Origin: Mesorhizobium jarvisii
Lineage (GTDB): Bacteria; Pseudomonadota; Alphaproteobacteria; Rhizobiales; Rhizobiaceae
Direction of reading: 5' to 3'
Assembly: GCF_003601985.1 (NCBI RefSeq)
Contig: NZ_QZXA01000004.1
Location: forward strand, 310,001 to 374,000
Length of the DNA stretch: 64,000 nucleotides
Shown here: positions 16,067-23,463 of the stretch, in pieces
How positions within the stretch are numbered: the stretch's first letter is position 1
Layout: the number at the start of each line of letters is the position of its first letter
The notes under the pieces: generated by a model
Databases searched by the model: none
What the model saw: the letters and a program-made list of their open reading frames with translations, nothing else
What the model was told of the DNA's origin: nothing
Position numbers and translations under genes: made by a program

Positions 16067-17326
16067 TCAAGCGATGAGATCCCGCATCGGCTTCGCCGCC
16101 GCCGACTCCGGAAACACCTTGTCGGCGAGCACGGCGGCGGACAGGCCGAACTGGTCGGCGAGCAGGCCCTTCAGCACCGCCCTGACATCGCTGGTCGGCG
16201 CCAGGTCGCGTTGCTCGTAGAGTTGGGCCGGCTTCAAGCCCGGCCAGTCGGCGATAATACGGCCGCCCTTGATCGCGCCGCCGGCGAGCAACACCACCGT
16301 GCCGGTGCCGTGATCGGTGCCGACCGAGCCATTGATCTGCGCCGTGCGCCCGAATTCGGTGATGGCGACGATCGCCGTGTCCTTCCAGCGCTCGCCGAGA
16401 CCCTTCTCGAATTCCTCGAAGGCGCCGTCGAGGCCGCCGAGCAAGGTGGCGAGCCGGCCCGTGGCGCCGCCTTCGTTGGCATGCGTGTCCCAGCCGTCGA
16501 AGGCAAGCGCGGCAACACGCGGCCCGTCATCTGCCGCGATCAGCTTGGCCGCACCTTGCGCGGCCTGCCGCATGCCGGCGGCGCTGCCGAGGCCGCCCTT
16601 CGGCTTCATCGCCCCACTCTTCGGCTTTGTCGTATTGCCGCCGATCTGGTCGTCGAGCGCCATGCGGTCGGCATCGAGGCCCTTTTGCAGGGCCACCGCC
16701 AGCACCGGGTCGCGATGCTGGTAGAGATCGAGAACCCGCTCCGCGAGGTCGCCGGCCGGCGGCGGCAGCGATTGCGGCGCCCAGCCGAGCACGGGGGCGG
16801 CACCTCGGATCACCAGCGGCGTCGACGGTCCGACGGCCAAGCCGCCGAGCGTCGCCACGCGGTCGCCCGCCGGCAGGCTCTCCAGCGCCCGGTTGAGCCA
16901 TCCGGTGGCGACGTGGCCCGGCCCGGCGAAACCGCTTTCCAGCACGTCCTGGCCGTCGAAATGCGAGCGCTCGCGATAGCCGGTCGCGGCCGCGTGCACC
17001 ACCGCGGCCTGCTTGTCTTTGAACAGCCGCGCGAAGACCGGCATCGCCGGATTGACCGCGAAGAAGCCATCGAGCGGCAGCGCCGCGTGCGGGCCGGCGA
17101 GCGACAAAGCGATGTCGCCATGCAGGCCGGCATAGTCGGGGTCGCCGATCGGACCGACCGCCGACAGGCCGTCGAGCGCGCCGCGCAGCACGATGACGAT
17201 CAGCCGCGGATCGCGATTGTCGGCGGCGCGGGCGAAGCGCGGCAGATAGGCCCAGGCAAACAGCGCGCCGCCGGTCATCAGCACGGCGCGGCGGGAAGGG
17301 TGAGGGGTTTCACACAGCAGGCTCAT
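16067..17326 (-). CDS. DUF1501 domain protein, Tat-exported
   Basis: A 419-aa exported protein of the DUF1501 family. The N-terminus carries SRRAVLMTGGALFAWAYLP, a twin-arginine signal, with cleavage near ARA-AD. Conserved parts include RLIVIVLRGALDGLSAVGP near the mature N-terminus and the later TEFGRTAQINGSVGTDHGT, where Asp-His residues resemble those of the alkaline-phosphatase/sulfatase superfamily. A GGAGACC site precedes the ATG. It follows the DUF1800 gene by 39 bases on the same strand; the two families usually occur together as a pair. The biochemical role of the pair is unknown. Confidence 0.9.
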   Translation of the reverse strand: MSLLCETPHPSRRAVLMTGGALFAWAYLPRFARAADNRDPRLIVIVLRGALDGLSAVGPIGDPDYAGLHGDIALSLAGPHAALPLDGFFAVNPAMPVFARLFKDKQAAVVHAAATGYRERSHFDGQDVLESGFAGPGHVATGWLNRALESLPAGDRVATLGGLAVGPSTPLVIRGAAPVLGWAPQSLPPPAGDLAERVLDLYQHRDPVLAVALQKGLDADRMALDDQIGGNTTKPKSGAMKPKGGLGSAAGMRQAAQGAAKLIAADDGPRVAALAFDGWDTHANEGGATGRLATLLGGLDGAFEEFEKGLGERWKDTAIVAITEFGRTAQINGSVGTDHGTGTVVLLAGGAIKGGRIIADWPGLKPAQLYEQRDLAPTSDVRAVLKGLLADQFGLSAAVLADKVFPESAAAKPMRDLIA

Positions 17327-17365
17327 GACTTGGTCTCCATGTCGGCGCCGGACCTGTCGCTCGCG

Positions 17366-18862
17366 CTATCGTCTCTGGAATTCGGGCGCCATCAGCAGCA
17401 GCGCCAGGCCCTGCTGCTTGGACTCGGCGCGGGCGACCGCTTGCCGTGTTTCCGGCGAGGCGGAAGGACCGATGACGGCGTCGAGCATATCGTTGGGATT
17501 GCCGACGTCCTTGACCTGGCGGGCCGCCTGCCAGGCGGTGTCGAGGCGGATCTTCATGCCTTCGGCCGAGGCCCAGCTGTCCGCCTGGTCGGAAAAGCCG
17601 TTCGGCCCCGGCGGCTGCCAGAGCGGCTCGCCCAGCGCATTGAGCCAGTTGAGCGACTGGCCGGGATCGTTCGCCGGACCCGGACCGGCCGCCCGGCGGA
17701 TGGCGGCGATGTAGTCGAACGGCGAGCGCATCTTGGCAAGCGGCGTCGACCATGCCTCCGGCATGTCGATGAGGGTCGCCGCCAGAGCCCTGAGATTGCC
17801 GTCGCTCTTGGCGAAAACCTTGGCCAGGCGCGCGACCGCCGCCGGCGGCGGGTCGTCGGCTATGAAATGACGGGCAAGTTCCGTGGCGATGTGCTGCGCC
17901 GTCGCCGGATGGCTGGCGATGTCGTTGAGTGCCGCCTCGGCCTGGCCCATGCCGGCGGCCGGATAGGTCTTGCCGAGCAGCACCGCATCGCCCGGCTCAT
18001 GTGCATTGGCGTTGAAGACGGAACTGCCGGGCTCGCCAAGCCGACCTTCGCGCCCCGCCATCGTCCAGCCGGTCAGGATGCGCGCGAAGCTGGTGACATC
18101 GGCCTGGGTATAGCCGCTGCCGACGCCCAGCGTGTGCAGTTCCATGATCTCGCGGGCGAGGTTCTCGTTGAGGCCGCGCCGGCGGTTCTTGCCGGCGCGG
18201 GAGTCAGGGCCGATCGACTGCTGGTTGTCGAGATAGAACAGCATCGCCGGATGCCGCTCCACCGTCATCAGCATGTCGGCGAAACGGCCGAGCACGAAGG
18301 GGCGGATGGCTTCCCGCTCGAAGGCGCCGGCGCTCGCCCGCACGATGTTGTCCTTCGCCACGGAGACGCAGAAATGGTTCGACCAGAAATACACCAGGCG
18401 TTCGACAAAGCCTGCCTCGGCGCGAAAAGCCTTGTCGAGGCGCGCCTGGGCTTCGGCGCGAAACAGCGTGGCCTCGATTGGCGGCGCGGGCTTGGCCGGG
18501 GCCGTGGGCGGTGGCAGGGGATGAGCAGGCGCAATTTGGGCTGAGGTGGCTTGGGCAGGCGTGGCCTGGGCGCTCGCCATTGCGGGCTGCGCCGTGGCTG
18601 CGGCCATGCGCTCGCGGTCAAGCTTGCGTTGGAAGTTTGCCGCCATGCTGGCCTGGATGGCCGGTGTGCTGCCCGGCAGGCTCGCATAGGTCGGATCGTC
18701 GAGCGAGATCAGGGCGATGTCGGGCTGCCGCAGTTCCGCCTTCAGATAGCCGCGCGGGTCGTGGGCCGCCCTGTCGCGGTCGCCGGGCCTTGCCCCGAGC
18801 CCGAAGCGGTTGAAAGCAACGAGCACTGGATCTGGCGGGGAATTTGCGGCGGGGATAGCCAA
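17366..18862 (-). CDS. DUF1800 domain protein
   Basis: A 498-aa protein of the DUF1800 family, shown by AFNRFGLGARPGDRDRAAHD near the start, the central NHFCVSVAKDNIVRASAGAF segment, and ENLAREIMELHTLGVGSGYT. The TTG at 18862 is preceded by GGAGAG at five bases and gives the family-like beginning MAIPAANSPPDPVLVAFN. A GTG at 18895 is an alternative start. A low-complexity Ala/Pro/Gln-rich stretch (residues ~100-130) links two family regions. It is paired with the DUF1501 gene directly downstream. The molecular function is unknown. Confidence 0.87.
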   Translation of the reverse strand: MAIPAANSPPDPVLVAFNRFGLGARPGDRDRAAHDPRGYLKAELRQPDIALISLDDPTYASLPGSTPAIQASMAANFQRKLDRERMAAATAQPAMASAQATPAQATSAQIAPAHPLPPPTAPAKPAPPIEATLFRAEAQARLDKAFRAEAGFVERLVYFWSNHFCVSVAKDNIVRASAGAFEREAIRPFVLGRFADMLMTVERHPAMLFYLDNQQSIGPDSRAGKNRRRGLNENLAREIMELHTLGVGSGYTQADVTSFARILTGWTMAGREGRLGEPGSSVFNANAHEPGDAVLLGKTYPAAGMGQAEAALNDIASHPATAQHIATELARHFIADDPPPAAVARLAKVFAKSDGNLRALAATLIDMPEAWSTPLAKMRSPFDYIAAIRRAAGPGPANDPGQSLNWLNALGEPLWQPPGPNGFSDQADSWASAEGMKIRLDTAWQAARQVKDVGNPNDMLDAVIGPSASPETRQAVARAESKQQGLALLLMAPEFQRR

Positions 18863-18977
18863 GTCAGCTCTCCATTGCTTGGGCTCCCCGCGCACGGCGC
18901 CGGAAGCCCGTTCGAGCCGTTTCGTGCCTGTTCAATTGAGGTCGTGGGGCCGGCGAAGTCGTCGGCCCCCGAGCCCC

Positions 18978-19253
18978 CTACCAGCGATGCCAGCGGTGCC
19001 AGTGACGGTGCGGATGCCACCCATAGAAGGCCGGGCGATGCCAATAGTAACCGGGGTAGACGACCACGCGATTGGGGACGCAGCGCCCCCAGGGATTGGG
19101 ATGCCAGCCAGGTCCGCAACCCCAGGCGACGTGCTCGACCAGCGCCGGGGCGGCAAGCGGCGCCAGCGGCATCGCCGAGGATGCCGCGACAGTAGCCACC
19201 GTTCCGGTCACCGCGAGAGCGGCGGTGGCCGCGTATTTTGTCAGATAGTTCAT
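18978..19253 (-). CDS. Small exported His-rich protein with GCGPGWH...CVPN motif (paralog)
   Basis: A 91-aa protein with a signal peptide (residues ~1-27, AAVAAS-type cleavage). The motif GCGPGWHPNPWGRCVPN at residues 45-61 nearly matches the protein encoded at 15738. The C-terminal 30 residues are rich in Tyr, Trp and His (GWHPHRHWHRWHRW). The ATG at 19253 has a CGGAG site about seven bases upstream; the nearer ATG at 19259 is too close to it. The two paralogs flank the DUF1501/DUF1800 pair and face each other across it. A role in metal binding or the cell envelope is a guess from composition. Confidence 0.75.
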   Translation of the reverse strand: MNYLTKYAATAALAVTGTVATVAASSAMPLAPLAAPALVEHVAWGCGPGWHPNPWGRCVPNRVVVYPGYYWHRPAFYGWHPHRHWHRWHRW

Positions 19254-19363
19254 GACCATGCTCCGAAGTTGTCCGAGGTTGAAAACCTGTCGGCGCCAGA
19301 TGGCCCGGCAGGTCCTGCCCTTCATTTCGTTAAACGGGCGCCATCGGCATTTTCCGTCGGTCG

Positions 19364-19819
19364 TCACGGCGATTTTTTTGGCGGTGTCGACGGCTGCGGC
19401 CCGGCGCGCCTTGAGAGTCCTTCAGCCAGCAGGCTGCGATCCTCGGCGGAACCTGCCGCCGCGAACTCGATGATGCGCTGCTCCAGCCGCGTGCGCACGG
19501 TGACGTCGGCATTGCGAGCCCGCTCCAGGGCGGCCGCCAGGGCCGCCGTGTCGAGGACGGGCTGCCGCAGCAGATCCGCCGCCTCGCGCCTGGCCTGCTG
19601 GCCGTCGCGAATGATTTCGCGCGACTCTTGGCGGACTTCGCGCAGCGCTTTGCGAAACAGCGTGCGCTGCTGATCGGGAAGCCGGCCGCCTGCCGCCTCC
19701 AGCGAATAGCCCTGGGCCGGCTTGCCGCGTTTTATCCAGACGGCCCCGCCGGCAAGCGCGCCGGCCAGGAAGACATTCAGCACCACCGATGCGATGAGGA
19801 GGTTGCGGCCTGTGCTCAT
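19364..19819 (-). CDS. Periplasmic heavy-metal-sensor-like protein (CnrX/ZraP superfamily)
   Basis: A 151-aa protein with one N-terminal membrane anchor (LLIASVVLNVFLAGALAGG) and a periplasmic, highly charged helical domain (residues ~45-135) like CnrX/Spy/ZraP-type proteins. The mature part contains no His and no Cys, and no Met beyond the initiator, so the usual metal ligands are absent. It overlaps the upstream one-TM protein by 4 bases (ATGA) and lies third in an ECF sigma operon. This order parallels CnrH-CnrY-CnrX, in which the third protein tunes the anti-sigma factor. A stress other than metal ions may be sensed. Confidence 0.72.
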   Translation of the reverse strand: MSTGRNLLIASVVLNVFLAGALAGGAVWIKRGKPAQGYSLEAAGGRLPDQQRTLFRKALREVRQESREIIRDGQQARREAADLLRQPVLDTAALAAALERARNADVTVRTRLEQRIIEFAAAGSAEDRSLLAEGLSRRAGPQPSTPPKKSP

Positions 19820-20262
19820 AGGTCTTCCTCGATCATGTCGGGTCCGGCATCGCCGAACGCCGTCGCATTGGCGTCGAGCACATAATGGTCGGGCTGAACT
19901 TCGGGCGTGACGACGGTCACCAGGGCCAGTCCGGCAATGGCGCCGGCCAGCCCTATTCCGGCAAGCCCCAGCCCCAGCCACCAGAAGCGCTGGCGCCGGC
20001 GCCGGACGATGTACCGGTCGGCGGTCCGCAGGATCGTGTCGTGCAACGCCTTGCCGGGGTGCCGGACGCGATAACTGTCAAGCAGGGCGTCAAGCGTGTG
20101 GGCCCGTCGCGAAATCGCCTGGCCTGTCTCGCTTGAAGCAAAGGCTGCTGCCGCGTCGCGCTCCGCTTGCGGCCAGCGCCGCAGATCGCCGCCATAGGCT
20201 TCGGCGAGCGCCGCGAAACGCCTGGCGTCCATTGCCGGGCCGTCCTCGATGTCTTCAGCCAT
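19816..20262 (-). CDS. One-TM membrane protein, presumed anti-sigma factor
   Basis: A 148-aa protein. The cytoplasmic N-terminal half (MDARRFAALAEAYGGDLRRWP and an amphipathic region after it) precedes a membrane helix (about residues 90-112, WWLGLGLAGIGLAGAIAGLA) and a short acidic periplasmic tail. Topology and position, directly after an ECF sigma gene and overlapping the sensor-like gene, suggest an anti-sigma factor. I see no classical zinc-binding HX3CX2C motif. The ATG at 20262 follows a good AGGGGAAG site; an in-frame ATG at 20364 exists but would add 34 low-quality residues. The role is inferred. Confidence 0.65.
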   Translation of the reverse strand: MAEDIEDGPAMDARRFAALAEAYGGDLRRWPQAERDAAAAFASSETGQAISRRAHTLDALLDSYRVRHPGKALHDTILRTADRYIVRRRRQRFWWLGLGLAGIGLAGAIAGLALVTVVTPEVQPDHYVLDANATAFGDAGPDMIEEDL

Positions 20263-20381
20263 CTGTCTTCCCCTTGCCACTTGTTGCCGCATGCCCATGC
20301 GGGTTGGAAACGAGGCCGACCGGCCCCCGCCGGACGCCCATAAAGCGCGGTAAATGTCTGCCATTCATGGTCGCGCTCTTC

Positions 20382-20918
20382 TCAGTCATGGACGCCATCC
20401 CTGGCCAGGATCATCTGCAAGGCCCGCCGGCCGCGCGAGAGCAGGCTCTCCAGCGCATCGACGCTGATCTTCAGGGTCGCGGCTGCCTCTATGTTGGACA
20501 TCTCCTGATAGTAGACCAGGATGATCGCCTCGCGCTGGCGTGGCGCGATGGCCTGCAAGGCCTGCTCGACCCGATGCGGCTCTTCGCGGGCGTCGGGAAG
20601 CGGGGCAGGGTCGGCCATGTCCGGCAAATCGTCGGTCACCAGTTCGCGGCGCCGGCGCAGCCGGTCGTAGCAGAGGTTGAGCGTCACCCGGTGGATCCAG
20701 CTGTCGAAGCGTGCATTGCCGCGCCGCCAGCTCGAGGCATGGCGCCAGATGCGCACGAAGGTCTCCTGTGCGACATCCTCGGCCTCCGCCGCATCGCCCA
20801 GCATGCGCACGGCGAGCGAAAGGATGCGCGGCAATTTGCGCGCGACGAGCGTCTGCACGGCCGCCGGGTCGCCGGCCCCGACCCGGCGAACCAACTCTTC
20901 GTCCGGATCGGCGCTCAT
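20382..20918 (-). CDS. ECF-family RNA polymerase sigma factor
   Basis: A 178-aa extracytoplasmic-function sigma factor. Region 2 spans ARKLPRILSLAVRMLGDAAE to FDSWIHRVTLNLCYDRLRRR, including the DVAQETFVRIW helix that contacts the -10 element. Region 4 is APRQREAIILVYYQEMSN then KISVDALESLLSRGRRAL, the -35-binding helix-turn-helix. Start: ATG at 20918, with a GTG twelve bases upstream as an alternative. It is followed by the presumed anti-sigma gene and the sensor-like gene, and preceded on the same strand by an EF-hand protein gene 45 bases away. The regulon is unknown. Confidence 0.93.
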   Translation of the reverse strand: MSADPDEELVRRVGAGDPAAVQTLVARKLPRILSLAVRMLGDAAEAEDVAQETFVRIWRHASSWRRGNARFDSWIHRVTLNLCYDRLRRRRELVTDDLPDMADPAPLPDAREEPHRVEQALQAIAPRQREAIILVYYQEMSNIEAAATLKISVDALESLLSRGRRALQMILARDGVHD

Positions 20919-20963
20919 CGGCTGGCGCACTCCCGATATCCATCACGCGTCATGGCCTCTTGG

Positions 20964-21407
20964 TCATTGCTCCGGCTTGGGAGCGGATTTGTGGCCTGGC
21001 ATCTCGTCGGCCGTCAGAACGCCGTCGCCATTCTTGTCCAGCTTGGCAAAGCGCTTGGCAAAGAACGCATCGAGCTCGGCGCGGTCGATGAAGCCGTCAT
21101 GGTTCGAATCGATGCGCGCGAAGGATTTGGCGGCATCGCCCTTGATGTTGCGCTTGGCCTGGAAGGCCTCCCACTCCAGCAGGCTGATCTTGCCGTCGCC
21201 ATCCGTGTCTGCGGCCATGATCGCCTTTTCCCGCCGCTTCTGGAATTTGGCCAGCGTGATGTCCGACTTGGCTTTTGGCGCGGCTGGTGCGGCAGCCGGC
21301 GGCGTAGCGCCAGGAGACGTGGCAGCAGGGGGCTGCGTCACCGTCTGGGCGAGGGCTGCAACGGTCAGCAGGCTCAAGGCAGCGGCAAGGATCGAACGGC
21401 GTATCAT
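20964..21407 (-). CDS. Exported EF-hand protein (calcium binding)
   Basis: A 147-aa protein with a signal peptide (MIRRSILAAALSLLTVAALA) and an Ala/Pro-rich linker. Three canonical EF-hand loops follow: DTDGDGKISLLE from residue 67, DSNHDGFIDRAE from residue 100 and DKNGDGVLTADE from residue 124. All three keep acidic residues at loop positions 1, 3 or 5, and 12, so Ca2+ binding is likely. It lies directly upstream of the ECF sigma operon on the same strand with a 45-base gap and may be co-transcribed. A role in calcium-linked envelope stress is inference only. Confidence 0.88.
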   Translation of the reverse strand: MIRRSILAAALSLLTVAALAQTVTQPPAATSPGATPPAAAPAAPKAKSDITLAKFQKRREKAIMAADTDGDGKISLLEWEAFQAKRNIKGDAAKSFARIDSNHDGFIDRAELDAFFAKRFAKLDKNGDGVLTADEMPGHKSAPKPEQ

Positions 21408-21623
21408 GCTTCGGCGTCTCCGGTTGGCGCGTCGGCCACGGCCCATGCCGTGGTCACGCTTCAACCGTTAAACGCCGCGATGACGGAAATCCGTCGGTCG
21501 CCTGTGCCGATACCTTCGATTGTCGTGGATGCCGACTCGGGTATTGGTATCGAGAACGACGCGACACCGCATCCGGCGTCATCGAAATTCACGCCGGGTT
21601 AGCCACCGCCCGTGGCGAACGGG

Positions 21624-21812
21624 CTACGCCGATGGGTCAGCGGCCACCAGCTGGTCCGGTTTGAAACCCGCATGTTGCGGGATCCAAACATCGCCCTCGC
21701 GGTTGAACCAGTGGCACAGATACATGCCGGAAGCGGCGCCGTCGCTGACCGTCATCTTCGGCCCTCCCGACTTCAGCTTGACGACGTCTCCGGTCTTGAA
21801 AGTATTGGGCAT
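21624..21812 (-). CDS. DUF2158 (YodC-like) small protein
   Basis: A 62-aa protein starting MPNTFKTGDVVKLKSGGPKM, the hallmark of the DUF2158/YodC family, followed by TVSDGA...YLCHWFNREGD. A GGGAGG site seven bases upstream fixes the ATG at 21812. Function unknown; the KSGGPxMTV pattern resembles small SH3-like barrels. It stands alone downstream of the tRNA gene on the same strand. The 216 bases towards the EF-hand gene hold only weak hairpins. Confidence 0.85.
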   Translation of the reverse strand: MPNTFKTGDVVKLKSGGPKMTVSDGAASGMYLCHWFNREGDVWIPQHAGFKPDQLVAADPSA

Positions 21813-21949
21813 TTTGGACCTCCCATGCTGAGGCCCGTGAGTTTCCCACCAAAGCTGAGTCGCGACAATGGCGGATATGGGAGCCATTGCGCGATCCACC
21901 GCACAGGCAGCGGTAGAGTACCGATTTCGGCACAGGGGGGACAAGGAAC

Positions 21950-22025
21950 TGGTGCCGCTTAGGTGACTCGAACACCTGACCCCATCATTACGAATGATGT
22001 GCTCTACCAACTGAGCTAAAGCGGC
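21950..22025 (-). tRNA. tRNA-Thr (anticodon CGT)
   Basis: A complete cloverleaf on the minus strand, 76 nt with an encoded CCA end. The acceptor stem is GCCGCTT/AAGCGGC, the D-arm GCTC-AGTTGGTA-GAGC, and the anticodon stem CATCA/TGATG around the loop TTCGTAA with anticodon CGT (reads ACG). The T-arm is AGGTG-TTCGAGT-CACCT and the discriminator base is A. No integrase gene or duplicated 3' end is visible nearby, so there is no sign that it is an integration site. Confidence 0.97.
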
Positions 22026-22314
22026 CCGGGAGGCCAAAGCCTCCAAGATGGGCTGGGTGATAGACTCAACCGGCCGCGAATTCAAGATGCCACGTGGCAA
22101 ATCATGCAAGAGCGCCCGCCCGGTCGAAACCAGGGGTTCGCACCTCGCCGCGCATGAGAATCGCCGACATGTTCCGATTTTGTTTGCCGGAATATCGCCA
22201 AGATGGACTTTGGACGGCCCGTCGAGGCAGAATGCGGCCGCCCGCCCGTTGATTGATTGGTCGCCTACGGCTAACCATCAGGGAAGATTGGGGCAATTTG
22301 CAGAGGGATCCCGC

Positions 22315-23460
22315 TTGGACGCGATCGAAAAAGCGATCCGGAACGCCTTGGAGAAGGGCAATGCCGAGGACCGCGCGTTCCGCGAGAAGGTCTATCGGTC
22401 GGCCTTTGCCGCGCTTGACCGTGCGCTCCAGGCCAATCCCGGCGTGACCGTGGAGGTTGCCATCAAGCGCCGCAAGGCGATCCAGGCGACGATCACCGAA
22501 ATCGAATCCGAGTTCCTGCCGGCGGTGCCGGATGTGGGCCTGGAGGTCGACGCCCCGGCGGCCGAGCCCGCGGCCGCCGCGGCGCCCGCCATCGAGATCG
22601 GAGACAAGGCGCCATCGCCCGCCGTCACCGTCGACAGCCCCGCGCAGCCGGCATCCGATGCGCCGCTTTCGCGCGTGCTGCCGGTCGTTCCCGACATCAT
22701 GCCGGACGCGACGCTTCCCGGTGTGCCGGCCATCGACATGTCCGCTCCTAGCGCTTCGGGTACCGCGACGGAAGTGGCGCCCGATCGCGATGAACGGCGC
22801 ATTCGCGGACGCCGCCTGCCGCTGACCGCCATCTTCTTCAGCGTGACCCTGCTTGCGGCGATCGGCATCGGCGTGTTCTTTGCCATGCAGACCGGCGTGT
22901 TCAAGACGGCGGCGCAGCTCGATACGGCGCCGCCCGAGGCGCCACCAACCGTCGAGGACGACGATTTCACCCCGGCCGACGGCGCCAACGCGCCGGCCAA
23001 GCCTGGCGCCGCGGACCAGTCGCGCAACTGGATCAATGTGTTCTCGCCGACCGATCCGACGCATGTCGCCGCCCCGTCGGACGCCAAGGCCTCGGTGATG
23101 AAGGACGACACCGGTCCGTTCCTGCGCATCCAGTCCGGCCCCTCAGGTTCGGCGATCGCCTTCGATGTCGGGCAGGGCGTGCTGGAGAAGCTCGCCGGCA
23201 AGCACGCCGTATTCGACATCATCGCGCGTGCCGAGGACGGCAAGGACACGCAGATCTCCGTCGACTGCAATTTCGGCGAGCTCGGCGATTGCGGCCGCAA
23301 GCGCTACGCGGTCGGCCAGCAGCGCAACGAATATCTGTTCGACGTGCAGTTCCCCAACAAGCATCCAGGCTCGGCCGGAACCATCGCCGTCAATTCCGAT
23401 TTCGACAAGCAGGGCAAGGCGGTCGACATCTACGAGATTCGCGTCTCGATCGAGCCGTAG
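22315..23460 (+). CDS. Unknown one-TM membrane protein with C-terminal beta-rich domain
   Basis: I do not recognise this 381-aa protein. Residues ~1-70 form a charged helical region (AIEKAIRNALEKGNAEDRAF ... VAIKRRKAIQATITEIESEF). An Ala/Pro-rich acidic linker follows, then one membrane helix near residue 170 (LTAIFFSVTLLAAIGIGVFF). The C-terminal ~110 residues look like a beta-sandwich, with SGSAIAFDVGQGVLEKLAGK and paired cysteines in DCNFGELGDCG. The TTG at 22315 is chosen because AGAGGGA lies six bases upstream; the open frame also runs further upstream through what looks like intergenic DNA. It converges on the DNA ligase gene with a 3-base gap. Confidence 0.7.
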   Translation: MDAIEKAIRNALEKGNAEDRAFREKVYRSAFAALDRALQANPGVTVEVAIKRRKAIQATITEIESEFLPAVPDVGLEVDAPAAEPAAAAAPAIEIGDKAPSPAVTVDSPAQPASDAPLSRVLPVVPDIMPDATLPGVPAIDMSAPSASGTATEVAPDRDERRIRGRRLPLTAIFFSVTLLAAIGIGVFFAMQTGVFKTAAQLDTAPPEAPPTVEDDDFTPADGANAPAKPGAADQSRNWINVFSPTDPTHVAAPSDAKASVMKDDTGPFLRIQSGPSGSAIAFDVGQGVLEKLAGKHAVFDIIARAEDGKDTQISVDCNFGELGDCGRKRYAVGQQRNEYLFDVQFPNKHPGSAGTIAVNSDFDKQGKAVDIYEIRVSIEP

Positions 23461-23463
23461 GGC

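Noticed and set aside
16211..18544. 777-codon open frame on the plus strand across the DUF1501/DUF1800 genes
   Set aside because: It spans two real genes and their spacer, and has no motif.
18946..18970. GGGGCCG...CGGCCCC hairpin after the small His-rich gene
   Set aside because: Short stem, long loop and no T-run; not enough for a terminator call.
21950..22025. tRNA-Thr as an integration site for a mobile island
   Set aside because: No integrase, no duplicated tRNA 3' end, and ordinary chromosomal genes on both sides.
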